34,673 bases of DNA, taken from NCBI GenBank assembly GCA_003709165.1, contig RDRZ01000024.1, positions 1 through 34,673 of the forward strand. Reading direction: 5' to 3'. Source of the stretch: Flavobacteriaceae bacterium PRS1 (GTDB taxonomy: Bacteria > Bacteroidota > Bacteroidia > Flavobacteriales > Flavobacteriaceae). Under the pieces are notes generated by a model, which saw nothing but the letters and a program-made list of their open reading frames with translations, searched no databases and was not told the DNA's origin. Each line of letters begins with the position of its first letter. Positions within the stretch are counted from its first letter, which is position 1. The translations under genes and the position numbers were made by a program. This document shows, piece by piece, positions 17,428-26,394 of this stretch.

Positions 17428-18846
17428 TTCCAAACTTGATTTGGGTCTTTTAAAAAACACTTCCCAAATAAAAACACTGTAAACCACTAAATATTCCAAA
17501 CCTGTAATCCATAAGTTTTCTGCGTTATCTCTATTGGCATAAGCCAAATAACTTAATATAATTACAAAACTCCATACTAAAGGAAACATATATTTGGTAA
17601 ATACCGACAAAATAAGGAGTGTAGCAATATACCAAGGATGCACAGTAGTTGTTGTAAAGTAGTAAAACGATAACACCAATAGCATTGCTGTAATTATTTC
17701 AGCTATTGTGTTATTCTTTCTAAAAAATGTGACAACAAGCACAAAAAGGACAGCAATAATTGGGATAATTTTTCCAATAATGGCAATTTCATTCCAGCCT
17801 CTATATAAGTAGCCAATCTCACGAGCTACATAATAAATACTTGCATTAAATTCAAAATTATTAAACCAAAGTGCAACTGTTTGAGTGTAATTAGTTATAA
17901 ATTCTGAGGAATAAAAAGGGAGGAATAATAATAAAGATGTTATTCCAATTATACAATAGAAACCAACTAATTTTGTCATTCCTGCGGAGGCAGGAATCCA
18001 TAGAGCCTTTAGTGAAACTTGTGATGTGGCAATCTCATTACCAACACTTTTTTTTCTAACAAACCACTGATAAAACAAAGGCAAAAACAGTAACGGAATT
18101 AGTTTAACCGAAACAGATAAAGCAAATATTAAAGCTGCAAATTTCCATTTACCTGAATGTAACAAGTACAAACTCCACACTAAAAAGAAAATCATTAACG
18201 CTTCAAAATGAAGATTTCCTGTAAGCTCTATTATTATAAATGGATTTAGAATATACCAAAAAATATTATGTACAGGAATGTTGAGTTTCTCTAACAGTCT
18301 TTTTCCAAAACATAGCGTGCCAAAATCAGCAGTAATAATTATTAAGCGCATCACTAAAACTGAGCCCAAAATACTTTTTCCAGCAAATAATCCAGCAATA
18401 ACAAAACATAATTGATTTACTGGCGGATAATTACTATAATGACCTGCGCTTAAACTTCCCATGCCTTCATAGAGTTCTTTCGCTTGCTCAAATGGAAATT
18501 CTCCAACTGATATAAAGGATTCTGGAGTAAATAAATAGGGATTTATGCCTTCAAGAATCATACGTCCATCCCAAATAAAGCGATAAAAATCCTGGGATAA
18601 GTTTGGAATTGCTAAAATAAAAATGGCTCTAAAACCAAAAGCTATCAAGGCGAGGAATTTAAGATTATGTTTTGATATTTGGACCAATTTATAAAACAAG
18701 AAAAACAATACAACATAAAGTATAATTAGCTTTGTGTAATCTGTTCTTAGCAAATCATAGCCAAAAGAGAAATAAAATAACACACTTGATACAACAAGTA
18801 GTAAGGGGATTTTATAAAGCTTAAAAAAAGCGGTGTTTAATGCCAT
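17413..18846 (-). CDS. Polytopic membrane mannosyltransferase-like protein
   Basis: 477 aa with about 11-13 hydrophobic helices. The first large loop carries SQDFYRFIWDGRMILEGINPY and HYSNYPPVNQL, the acidic-residue pattern of GT-C glycosyltransferases (GT87/PIG-M-like) that use polyprenyl-phosphate sugars. SVKLIPLLFLPLF is also typical. It would act at the inner membrane on its outer face. Downstream of two GT2 genes, it may use the polyprenyl-phosphate sugar that one of them could make. Residues about 283-291 (LWIPASAGMTK region) are a translated palindromic repeat inserted between two helices. Sugar specificity is inferred. Confidence 0.75.
   Translation of the reverse strand: MALNTAFFKLYKIPLLLVVSSVLFYFSFGYDLLRTDYTKLIILYVVLFFLFYKLVQISKHNLKFLALIAFGFRAIFILAIPNLSQDFYRFIWDGRMILEGINPYLFTPESFISVGEFPFEQAKELYEGMGSLSAGHYSNYPPVNQLCFVIAGLFAGKSILGSVLVMRLIIITADFGTLCFGKRLLEKLNIPVHNIFWYILNPFIIIELTGNLHFEALMIFFLVWSLYLLHSGKWKFAALIFALSVSVKLIPLLFLPLFYQWFVRKKSVGNEIATSQVSLKALWIPASAGMTKLVGFYCIIGITSLLLFLPFYSSEFITNYTQTVALWFNNFEFNASIYYVAREIGYLYRGWNEIAIIGKIIPIIAVLFVLVVTFFRKNNTIAEIITAMLLVLSFYYFTTTTVHPWYIATLLILSVFTKYMFPLVWSFVIILSYLAYANRDNAENLWITGLEYLVVYSVFIWEVFFKRPKSSLELQHL
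17975..18000. repeat. Palindromic repeat inserted in frame in the GT-C gene
   Basis: Core ATTCCTGC-GGAG-GCAGGAAT is a perfect 8-base stem with a 4-base loop, flanked by GTC and CCA. Read on the minus strand it encodes WIPASAGMT, the peptide produced when this kind of palindrome is translated. It lies in a cytoplasmic or periplasmic loop between hydrophobic segments. Confidence 0.85.
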
Positions 18847-18850
18847 AAAC

Positions 18851-18858
18851 CAAAGATA
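18851..18858 (-). promoter_or_regulatory. TAnnTTTG element immediately upstream of the GT-C gene
   Basis: Minus strand TATCTTTG matches the Bacteroidota -7 consensus exactly, but sits only four bases before the ATG at 18846. If used, the transcript would be leaderless or nearly so. No convincing -33 TTG was found. Confidence 0.4.
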
Positions 18859-18995
18859 CTATTATTTGTCTGTCGCTTTAATAAAGTATTTACTTACTTG
18901 ACTTTGTGAATAAAAACCATTAACTTCGTTTAACTACTGATATAATCAATTAAAACGGATTCATATACTTAATCATTAAACAAATCTTGAATTTC

Positions 18996-20486
18996 TTAAG
19001 TTTTAAAGCTGATGGATTTAAAAAAAACATAGCCAAAACCTAAAAACAACATCAAGTGAAATGGGAATAACCCAAAATCGCCTCCTTGGTCGCCGACAAT
19101 AAAAGCACTATACATTCCAAAAGCAAAATACAACATAAGTAAACCTTCAAAAACAACATTTACAGATATGTTTTTCTTTAGGTACTTATTGCCTTTCCAG
19201 GAATCTGTTATACTGTTAATATTAAACTTTGGTGTACGTATAAAATCACTTCGCTTACCCAAATGCCCTTCTATAACCGCAATCGAATTGTGAAGAGAAA
19301 AGCCCATGGCAACTGAGAAAAATGTTAAAAACATACCTATATAATTTATGAATTTTTTAAAACCTCCTCCATAAATTTGTTTGTACATAAACCAGTAACA
19401 TATAAAGAAAATAATGGTACTTATAACAAAGAAACTCATCACATAAAAATAGGGTCTTAAATGCGCATATTCATTTTTTATATACAGCATCGGAATACTT
19501 AACACAGCAACTATCAGGATACAAAAAAACATAGTACTATTAAGTAAATGTAAAATGCCATGTATTTTTGTTTTGGCAGAGATGTTTTCATTTTTTAGAA
19601 CCTTCCACATCATTTTTCTAAAATTCTCGGCACCTCCTTTATTCCATCTAAACTGTTGTGTACGCGTAGCGCTAATTACAACCGGAAGTTCAGCAGGTGT
19701 TTCTACATCTTCAAGATACTTGAATTTCCAATTTTTGAGTTGTGCTCTGTAGCTTAAATCAAGATCTTCAGTAAGTGTATCTCCTTGCCAATTTCCAGCA
19801 TCGAGTATACATTCTTTTCTCCAAACACCAGCAGTACCATTAAAATTAATAAAGTGACCTTTACTGTTTCGGCCCACTTGTTCTAAAGTAAAATGAGCAT
19901 CGAGAGCAAAGGCTTGAACTTTGGTGAGAATAGAATAATTACGGTTAATATGTCCCCAACGGGTTTGTACTACACCTATTTCTTTATCTTTAAAATATGG
20001 TATAGTAAGGTGTAACCAATCTTTTTGTGGTAAAAAATCAGCATCAAAAATGGCAATAAATTCACCTTTGGCAATCTTTAAGCCTTCTTTTAAAGCTCCA
20101 GCTTTAAAATTTTTTCGATTTTCTCTTAATACATGCTGAATATCTAAACCTGTACGTTGTAGTTTGGCAATGTGTTTTTTTGTATTCTCGAAGGATTCGT
20201 CTGTAGAATCATCCAAAACCTGAATTTCTAACTTATCTTTTGGGTAATCAATTTTTGCAATATTATTTAACAAACGCTCCATAACGTATAGCTCATTATA
20301 TACCGGAAGTTGAATGGTTACATAAGGAATTTCGTCTGTATTATTTAAATTGAATTTAGGAGAATTATCTTCTTTGTTTTTCGAGCTTAAATAATTGAAT
20401 AATAAATTCAATTGAGCCAAAGCATACAAAAAAATAAGTATGAGCGCAATGGAGTAAATTATTATTATTAAGATTTGAAGAATCAT
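18996..20486 (-). CDS. GT2 cellulose-synthase-like membrane glycosyltransferase
   Basis: 496 aa. One N-terminal helix, then a cytosolic GT2 domain (about 52-290), then four or so C-terminal helices. Motifs: TIQLPVYNE, LDDSTDES, the FDADF metal site (148-150), LTEDLDLSYRAQ (TED at 239-241) and QQFRWNKGG (QxxRW at 277-281). This is the processive, CesA/glucomannan-synthase-like set. It should polymerise or transfer a sugar from a nucleotide donor across the inner membrane. It overlaps the upstream GT2 by one base (TAATG), so the two are co-translated. Product unknown. Confidence 0.88.
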   Translation of the reverse strand: MILQILIIIIYSIALILIFLYALAQLNLLFNYLSSKNKEDNSPKFNLNNTDEIPYVTIQLPVYNELYVMERLLNNIAKIDYPKDKLEIQVLDDSTDESFENTKKHIAKLQRTGLDIQHVLRENRKNFKAGALKEGLKIAKGEFIAIFDADFLPQKDWLHLTIPYFKDKEIGVVQTRWGHINRNYSILTKVQAFALDAHFTLEQVGRNSKGHFINFNGTAGVWRKECILDAGNWQGDTLTEDLDLSYRAQLKNWKFKYLEDVETPAELPVVISATRTQQFRWNKGGAENFRKMMWKVLKNENISAKTKIHGILHLLNSTMFFCILIVAVLSIPMLYIKNEYAHLRPYFYVMSFFVISTIIFFICYWFMYKQIYGGGFKKFINYIGMFLTFFSVAMGFSLHNSIAVIEGHLGKRSDFIRTPKFNINSITDSWKGNKYLKKNISVNVVFEGLLMLYFAFGMYSAFIVGDQGGDFGLFPFHLMLFLGFGYVFFKSISFKT

Positions 20487-21175
20487 TATTTAAAACTGTA
20501 TTTAAAAATCCAACCTAAAATTTTTATGCCTGCAAATATAGTTCCTTTTACAGTCCCTGAAACTTTAGAGACACCAATTCTGTTTCTATATTTAACAGGA
20601 ATTTCTATATAGGATAATTTTTGTTTTATTGCTTTTAATTGCATTTCTACAGTCCAACCATAGGTTTTGTCTTTCATGTTGAGAGCCAATAATTTATCAT
20701 ACTTTATCGCTCTAAATGGTCCTAAATCGGTAAATTTTGCGCTAAACATTATTTTCATTAAAAAAGTAGCTAACCAGTTCCCGAAAACTTGTTGAGGCGT
20801 CATAGAACCTTGTTCGCGTAGTCGTTTTATTCGGGCACCAATTACAAAATCTATGTCATCTTTTAAAATGGGGGCAACTATTTTTGTAAGTTCTTCAGGG
20901 TAATCGCTATAATCGCCGTCTAAAAACACAATGATGTTAGGTTTTGTTTCTTCCTTTGCAATGTATTCCATCCCTTTTAAACATGCATAACCATATCCTT
21001 TTTTGTTTTCGGTTAAAACGGTTGCTCCTGCATTTCTTGCATTTATTTCAGTATTATCTGTAGAGTTATTGCTTACAACAATCACCTCTTCAACTATATC
21101 TGGAATGTCATTAATAACATTTACAATTGAATCTTGTTCGTTAAATGCAGGAATGATGACTTTAATTTTTGTCAT
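20486..21175 (-). CDS. GT2 glycosyltransferase, dolichyl-phosphate-mannose-synthase-like
   Basis: 229 aa, a single soluble GT-A domain. VIIPAFNEQDSI at the start, VVSNNSTDNT, FLDGDYSDYPEEL (Asp-x-Asp metal site), and GWTVEMQLKAIKQKLSYIEIPVKYRNRIGVSKVSGT near the end, all typical of polyprenyl-phosphate sugar synthases of the DPM1 type. It could make a lipid-linked sugar for the polytopic transferase at 17413. The ATG lies in an ATGA overlap with the MORN-like gene, and the stop overlaps the next GT2 start. Confidence 0.85.
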   Translation of the reverse strand: MTKIKVIIPAFNEQDSIVNVINDIPDIVEEVIVVSNNSTDNTEINARNAGATVLTENKKGYGYACLKGMEYIAKEETKPNIIVFLDGDYSDYPEELTKIVAPILKDDIDFVIGARIKRLREQGSMTPQQVFGNWLATFLMKIMFSAKFTDLGPFRAIKYDKLLALNMKDKTYGWTVEMQLKAIKQKLSYIEIPVKYRNRIGVSKVSGTVKGTIFAGIKILGWIFKYSFK

Positions 21176-21657
21176 TGGAAATCAGATAATTTATTTTCTT
21201 CTTTGAAAGACTTATAATCAGTCCATTCTTTAATTATTTTTCCAGCTTTGTATTTTTCGACTTTTACTATTTTTTTGTTTTCATATAGAAAACAATAACC
21301 GTTTTTTTGATTATCCTTTAATTGACATTTGTGATTAATAATTCCCCTATCGTCATAAAATAACCACCATTTATTCTTCTCACCATCAACAAAATGACCT
21401 TCACTTTCCTTACTTCCATCTTTGCGGTAGAAATACCAATACTTTATTTCTTTAGCTTCGGAAAAATGACCTTCTTTTTGTAGGGTTCCTCTTTCGTAAT
21501 AAAATTTCCAATAATCTACTTTTTGAGTGTTTTTTATCCAACCCTCTTCCTTTAAATCACAATTATCAAAATAGGTTTTCTGATAGGTTTTTTGTGCATG
21601 AATACTTAAAACTAAAAAGAAAATAAGACTGAATACTGCTGACTGAATACTGCTCAC
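21172..21657 (-). CDS. Secreted MORN/YwqK-like repeat protein
   Basis: 161 aa. Signal peptide with hydrophobic core FSLIFFLVLSIHA. The rest is four or so repeats of the form WxFYYxxGTLQKEGHF / WYFYRKDGSKESEGHF / WLFYDDRGIIN / GYCFLYENKKIVKVEKY, as in the MORN-variant YwqK-type proteins. The GTG start overlaps the TAG of the preceding gene by one base. The first residues (SSIQSAVFS) are encoded by a tandem CTGAATACTG-type repeat, so the start and n-region appear to have been supplied by the repeat. No ATG exists in this frame near the start. Role unknown, probably envelope associated. Confidence 0.7.
   Translation of the reverse strand: MSSIQSAVFSLIFFLVLSIHAQKTYQKTYFDNCDLKEEGWIKNTQKVDYWKFYYERGTLQKEGHFSEAKEIKYWYFYRKDGSKESEGHFVDGEKNKWWLFYDDRGIINHKCQLKDNQKNGYCFLYENKKIVKVEKYKAGKIIKEWTDYKSFKEENKLSDFQ
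21628..21655. repeat. Two tandem 14-base units at the start of the MORN-like gene
   Basis: ACTGAATACTGCTG followed by ACTGAATACTGCTC, differing at the last base. Contains the CTGAATACTG decamer seen at 13539 and, inverted, at 31294. On the minus strand it is translated as the beginning of a signal peptide. Confidence 0.8.
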
Positions 21658-23264
21658 TATTTTTTGTTTACCAAATCCATTAAATCCACATCGTTTCCTA
21701 ATAATATTTCATTAGGATTTATACGGCCTTGCATCGAATCATTCTCCAATTTTAAGACACCTCTAGGGCAAACAGCAGCACATATACCACAACCAACACA
21801 ACTTGAACGTACTATATTTTCTCCTTTTTGTGCGTAAGCACGAACGTCTATTCCCATTTCACAGTAGGTAGAACAGTTTCCGCAAGAGATACATTGTCCG
21901 CCATTGGTAGTAATTCTAAATCTTGAGAACATACGTTGTTGAAAGCCTAAAATAGCAGCCATTGGGCAACCGAAACGACACCACACACGATTACCAAGAA
22001 TTGGGTAGAATCCTGTGCCTACAACTCCCGAAAATATAGCTCCAATCATAAATCCATACGTCGAGCGTAATGTTTCAGCTTCAAATAAAAATAGGTTTGA
22101 GCCATTACTAAAATAATGCATACTAAAAAGAGCCATAATAATTACAAAATAACCAATAGCACCATATCGAGCATCTTTACCGAGTTCGTTACGTTTAAAA
22201 ATCATAACTACTGCAAATACCAATGTTAAAAGCGCTCCGACTAAAGCTAAAAACACTCCTTTAGTGAGCCAATATTTATCTGGGTCGTAACCTAAATACG
22301 TATAAATAACAGAGGTCGTCATTAATACAACAAACACTAAAACAGTATGTACTAACCAACGTTCCAATTTCCATGCAGACAATTTCTTAGATGATAATTG
22401 CCGAAAAGAATCTCCAGCAGTTTCTGCAAGTCCGCCACAACCACAAACCCATGAACAATACCAACGTTTTCCGTATTTATAAGTAAGAAAAGGGGAAATA
22501 ACAAAGATGGAAACAATTCCAAAAAATAATAATGCCATTCCAATATTTCCAGCATTTATGAAGTCATCAATGCGATATTGCTCAAAGTTATAATAGTTTA
22601 AAGGCCACATATTTTTTAAATCGTAGTAAGGCAGTTTAAATGTGTCACTATTTAGTCGAGCCATAAATTCAGGGATTAAAAAAGCAAAGCCTAACTGAAA
22701 GAACATTACAGAGAATGTACGTAGCTGTTGGTATTTATTATGGCGATATTTCAATATAAATTTATAGCCAAAAGCCAAAATGGCAACTGTATATAATGAT
22801 CCATAAACGAACCATTGGCTTGCTGGATTTCCATTTAAGAGTTTACTTAAAGGGTCGAATAAAGACACTAATCCTGTATTTGAAGCACTATTTCCACCAA
22901 GACCTAACAAGTTCGGATAAAAATATAATACGATGTAAAACAAGGTTAATGCAATTCCAGAAATCCAGCCTAATGTACCACGAGAAGAAATAGATTTAAA
23001 CCAAACGCCATCGTTTTTAATGCCCAAAAGTTTGCTCAAGTATGCATCATTCGCGAATAGAATAGTGCCTAAGAAAATTAATCCTAATGAGGTTGTTAAA
23101 AACAATCCATTATTTATAAAATCTGTATTAAAGAGAGCCAATATTAAAATGAAAAGGCCAACAACTCCAGATGCAACAGCTACTTTTTGTTTTGAACTAA
23201 GGTCATTAGCATCAGGTTTTGCTAAAGACATACTATGATTTATTTTACTATTCATCTTAATCAT
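21657..23264 (-). CDS. NosR/NapH-like membrane 4Fe-4S protein
   Basis: 535 aa. About 8-10 hydrophobic helices carry two cysteine sites typical of the NosR/NapH/CcoG-like family: WYCSWVCGCGG (Cys270, 274, 276) and VWCRFGCPMAA (Cys429, 433). At the C-terminus are two 4Fe-4S ferredoxin motifs, CISCGNCSTYC (458-468) and CVGCGICAAVCP (489-499). It should pass electrons between the quinone pool and a soluble or periplasmic partner. The start is coupled to the FAD oxidoreductase by ATGA, suggesting that flavoprotein is the electron partner. No terminal reductase is in the window. Confidence 0.85.
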   Translation of the reverse strand: MIKMNSKINHSMSLAKPDANDLSSKQKVAVASGVVGLFILILALFNTDFINNGLFLTTSLGLIFLGTILFANDAYLSKLLGIKNDGVWFKSISSRGTLGWISGIALTLFYIVLYFYPNLLGLGGNSASNTGLVSLFDPLSKLLNGNPASQWFVYGSLYTVAILAFGYKFILKYRHNKYQQLRTFSVMFFQLGFAFLIPEFMARLNSDTFKLPYYDLKNMWPLNYYNFEQYRIDDFINAGNIGMALLFFGIVSIFVISPFLTYKYGKRWYCSWVCGCGGLAETAGDSFRQLSSKKLSAWKLERWLVHTVLVFVVLMTTSVIYTYLGYDPDKYWLTKGVFLALVGALLTLVFAVVMIFKRNELGKDARYGAIGYFVIIMALFSMHYFSNGSNLFLFEAETLRSTYGFMIGAIFSGVVGTGFYPILGNRVWCRFGCPMAAILGFQQRMFSRFRITTNGGQCISCGNCSTYCEMGIDVRAYAQKGENIVRSSCVGCGICAAVCPRGVLKLENDSMQGRINPNEILLGNDVDLMDLVNKK

Positions 23265-24559
23265 GCTTTTTGAAATTGATTGTTAAATGACAATAGAATC
23301 TCAGTTTCATATTGTTTGTAAAATTCTGGATCGAAATTAGCTTCAGACAAATGATTCATCACATAATCCACATCACGTTTTTCGGTGAGCCATTTATCAA
23401 AAGTTTCGTGACGCATTCTGATTCCTAAAGTATTGACACCTAAAAATTCGTTTGTATTTTTATCGAAGCAAACTGTAATACATTTGGTGTCATCTTCATG
23501 TTTCCAATGAAAATGTATTTCGTTCTCTCCTGGTTTTGCAAAAACCCAACCATAAGTTTGATATTCGATATCTAAAAATTTAGCCGAATTATACCAATGT
23601 CCGGGTTTGTGTTCTATTCTATTACCACAAATGGTTTGTGCGACGGTTTCTCCCATCATACGTCCGGTGTACCAAACAGCTTCAATTGGTCTGCGTTGTC
23701 CTATGGCTTCATGTTGTTCGGCACAATCACCAATGGCGTAAACATCAGGAATATTGGTTTCTAAAAAACGGTTGACTTTTACCCCTCTTCCTGTTTCAAT
23801 GTCAGAATCCTTAATAAAATCTATATTTGGTGATACTCCGGCAGTTAACCCAACCACATCACAATCGATTATTTCTCCTGTTTCAGCGACTACAACTCCT
23901 TTTGCTTTTCCATTTTCATCTGCAATAATTTCTTTTAAATTAACACCTAAACGTAGATCGATATGATGATTTTTAATATGTCTGTTAATCATTTTACTTT
24001 CACCTTCTGGCAATACTATATCCCAAAAACTATCTTCTCTAACTAAAAAAGTAACGGGGATGTTTCGTGAATTTAGCATTTCGGCTAATTCAATCCCAAT
24101 TAGTCCACCTCCAACAATTACTGCATGTTTGCAAACCTTGTTATTAGGAGCATATTTCTCTAAATTATCTAAATCTTGTTTATGGTACATTCCCATAACA
24201 CCATCAAGATCTTGTCCCGGCCAACCAAATTTATTGGGTTTGCTTCCTGTTGCAATTACCAAAGTATCATATTGAAGCATATCTCCATCAGCAAAATGAA
24301 GTGTTTTAGATTTTGTTTCTATAGTCTTTACATAACCTTTTTTAAGTTCGATGCGATTCTTCTTCCAAAACCAGTTTTCGTAAGGTTGAGTATGTTCAAA
24401 TTTCATATGTCCCATATACACATACATTAAAGCAGTACGCGCAAAGAAATAATCAGTTTCGGCAGAAACTATCGTAATTTTTTTATCAGACAATTTTCTA
24501 ATATGTCTTGCAGCAGTTACTCCTGAAATTCCGTTGCCAATAATAACGATGTGTTCCAT
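23261..24559 (-). CDS. FAD-dependent pyridine nucleotide-disulphide-type oxidoreductase
   Basis: 432 aa. FAD-binding IVIIGNGISGVTAARHIRKL at the N-terminus, the ATGSKPN block, NAD(P)-binding VIVGGGLIGIELAEML near 150, and DVYAIGDCAEQ near 282. There is no redox-active CxxxxC, so it belongs to the ferredoxin/rubredoxin-reductase or NirB-like group. The C-terminal part (LGVNTLGIRMRHETFDKWL) is an extra domain. It is the first gene of a coupled five-gene operon and probably transfers electrons between NAD(P)H and the neighbouring 4Fe-4S membrane protein. Confidence 0.87.
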   Translation of the reverse strand: MEHIVIIGNGISGVTAARHIRKLSDKKITIVSAETDYFFARTALMYVYMGHMKFEHTQPYENWFWKKNRIELKKGYVKTIETKSKTLHFADGDMLQYDTLVIATGSKPNKFGWPGQDLDGVMGMYHKQDLDNLEKYAPNNKVCKHAVIVGGGLIGIELAEMLNSRNIPVTFLVREDSFWDIVLPEGESKMINRHIKNHHIDLRLGVNLKEIIADENGKAKGVVVAETGEIIDCDVVGLTAGVSPNIDFIKDSDIETGRGVKVNRFLETNIPDVYAIGDCAEQHEAIGQRRPIEAVWYTGRMMGETVAQTICGNRIEHKPGHWYNSAKFLDIEYQTYGWVFAKPGENEIHFHWKHEDDTKCITVCFDKNTNEFLGVNTLGIRMRHETFDKWLTEKRDVDYVMNHLSEANFDPEFYKQYETEILLSFNNQFQKA

Positions 24560-24595
24560 ATTTTTTTGACAGTTATTTGGATATTATGTCGAGAC

Positions 24596-24603
24596 TAAAG
24601 GTA
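24596..24603 (-). promoter_or_regulatory. Possible -7 element for the oxidoreductase operon
   Basis: Minus strand TACCTTTA matches TAnnTTTG except the last base, 36 bases before the ATG at 24559. Tentative. Confidence 0.3.
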
Positions 24604-24685
24604 ATAACTTAATAGAATACAAAGAAAATATTTAAAAAACACAATAACTGTAAGCTATCTAACATTATATTCGACAGTAGCACCA

Positions 24686-24693
24686 TTACTTTG
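24686..24693 (+). promoter_or_regulatory. Possible -7 element for the envelope operon
   Basis: TTACTTTG differs from TAnnTTTG at one base, is followed by CATAATATAAA and lies 20 bases before the ATG at 24714. Tentative. Confidence 0.4.
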
Positions 24694-24713
24694 CATAATA
24701 TAAATTTATAAAA

Positions 24714-25423
24714 ATGAAAAAATACTTTTTTATAATGTTCGTTTTATTTGCTTCTGAAGGATTTTCTCAAGATATGAATAAATTTTTCGCAAAAGCAGAT
24801 GCATTCTTTAAAACTAATGTATCTAATGGAAAAGTTGCCTATTCAAAAATTAATGACAATCAAGAAAATTTAAATAGCCTTTTAAAACTAGCTGAAAGTG
24901 TTTCTGTTTCTAAAGACTATGCGAATGTGTATCATGCCTTTTGGATTAACGCTTACAACTTGTCAGTTATTAAAGGCATTATAGATAACTACCCAACAAA
25001 ATCCCCTTTAGAAAATATTGGATTTATTAATAAAACCAAATACCGTTTAGGAGGAATGTCTATTACTCTAAACGATATTGAGCATAAATTGTTAAGAGCA
25101 CAATTTAAAGATGCTCGTTTTCATTTTGTATTGGTTTGTGGAGCTATTGGTTGTCCGCCTTTAATTAATGAAGCGTATCTTCCAAATACATTAGAAGCAC
25201 AGTTGGAAACTCAAACTAAAATTGCATTAAACGAAAATTTTATAAAAGTAAATACTAAAAAAAACGTGTTGAAAGGTCAGAAATTTTAAAGTATTATAAA
25301 GAAGACTTTACTATGAATGGTATGACGGAATTTGACTTTATAAACACATATAGAACCGATCAAATCCCCAATGATTTTAAACTATCATATTTTTCGTATA
25401 ACTGGAATTTAAATAAACAATAA
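24714..25423 (+). pseudogene. DUF547 protein, frameshifted near its C-terminus
   Basis: Signal peptide (MKKYFFIMFVLFASEGFSQ), then DUF547 blocks: YHAFWINAYNLSVIKGI, YPTKSPLEN, LNDIEHKLLRAQFKDARFHFVLVCGAIGCPPL. The frame ends early at 25289 (KGQKF*). If the run of eight A at 25257-25264 had nine, the protein would run on through RVERSEILKYYKEDFTMNGMTEF and IPNDFKLSYFSYNW to the stop at 25423, the ending expected of the family. So a one-base loss removes about 45 residues. It heads an operon of envelope genes. DUF547 has no settled function. It could be an assembly error in the A-run. Confidence 0.8.
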
Positions 25424-25451
25424 ACTAAATAATCAAAAATTAAAAAATAAA

Positions 25452-26357
25452 ATGAAAAGATCATTAGCATTGCTGGTTTTTACCGCCATTACATTTTCAG
25501 TATTTTCACAAGAAGAAACTAAAGAGCAAAAGAGTAATATTCAAGAATACACACCTTCAAAGTTATTAAACAAAGGGCAGTGGGATATTAAGTTTTTTAA
25601 TAGTTTGTACACGCAAACCGTACGTACAGACCAAGGGAGCAGCTCTGTTACAATCCCAAGAGAAACTTTTTTTACAAATACAACAGAGATTTATACAGGA
25701 ATCAGTGAAAATTATCGCGTAAATATTGGATTCATTTTTCAAATCCGTTCAAATACGTTTGGTGGAGCAGATGCTTTAGATGTATTTAAGTTTGAAGATA
25801 ATGCTGGCGCACGAAGTGGCTTGACAACAATAGCACCTTCCATTAGAATACAACCTTTTGCGAGTATAGCAAATTTTTCGCTTACAAGTTCTGTTTATTT
25901 GCCAATTTTTAAGGACAAAGCCAATGCACCTTATTTAGATAAACGCAGTGTGTTTTGGGAAACAAAATTCTTTTACGATAACACCTTTGGAGACAATAAA
26001 TGGCAAGTATTTACTGAAGTAGATTTGGGATTTAATTTTGGTGAAAAAAGTACGAACGCTGATGCTGATTCTAATGTAACTGAGCGTTTTGCCAATAACA
26101 GCTTGTTTTTGCCTTTTGGAGTCTTTTTAAGTTATTTTCCATCAACAAAGATTACTATTTTTGTTAATGCAAAACAAGTATTTTTAATCGATTTAGGAAA
26201 TGATTTCACACAAAACTATACGTCTTTAGGTTTTGGCGGAAAGTTTCAGTTAACACGTGTATTAAATGTAGAAGTATCTTTCGATAAGTTTGTAAGAGGA
26301 AATAATTTTCAAGGCCTTGGGCAAACATTTAGTTTGGGTTTAAGAGCTTTATTTTAG
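25452..26357 (+). CDS. Outer-membrane beta-barrel protein, unknown family
   Basis: 301 aa. Signal peptide MKRSLALLVFTAITFSVFSQ; then alternating strands with aromatic ends (RVNIGFIFQIRS, FSLTSSVYLPIF, WQVFTEVDLGFNFG, YTSLGFGGKFQL), ending in GLRALF, a terminal aromatic residue as expected for BAM-dependent barrels. No conserved catalytic motif. It lies between a DUF547 gene and a GH113 gene, and is the only intact gene of that operon. Perhaps a pore or structural protein; I do not recognise a named family. Confidence 0.75.
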   Translation: MKRSLALLVFTAITFSVFSQEETKEQKSNIQEYTPSKLLNKGQWDIKFFNSLYTQTVRTDQGSSSVTIPRETFFTNTTEIYTGISENYRVNIGFIFQIRSNTFGGADALDVFKFEDNAGARSGLTTIAPSIRIQPFASIANFSLTSSVYLPIFKDKANAPYLDKRSVFWETKFFYDNTFGDNKWQVFTEVDLGFNFGEKSTNADADSNVTERFANNSLFLPFGVFLSYFPSTKITIFVNAKQVFLIDLGNDFTQNYTSLGFGGKFQLTRVLNVEVSFDKFVRGNNFQGLGQTFSLGLRALF

Positions 26358-26394
26358 TATTAATAGTAAATTGGGAGCTTAAATTAAATTGTTA

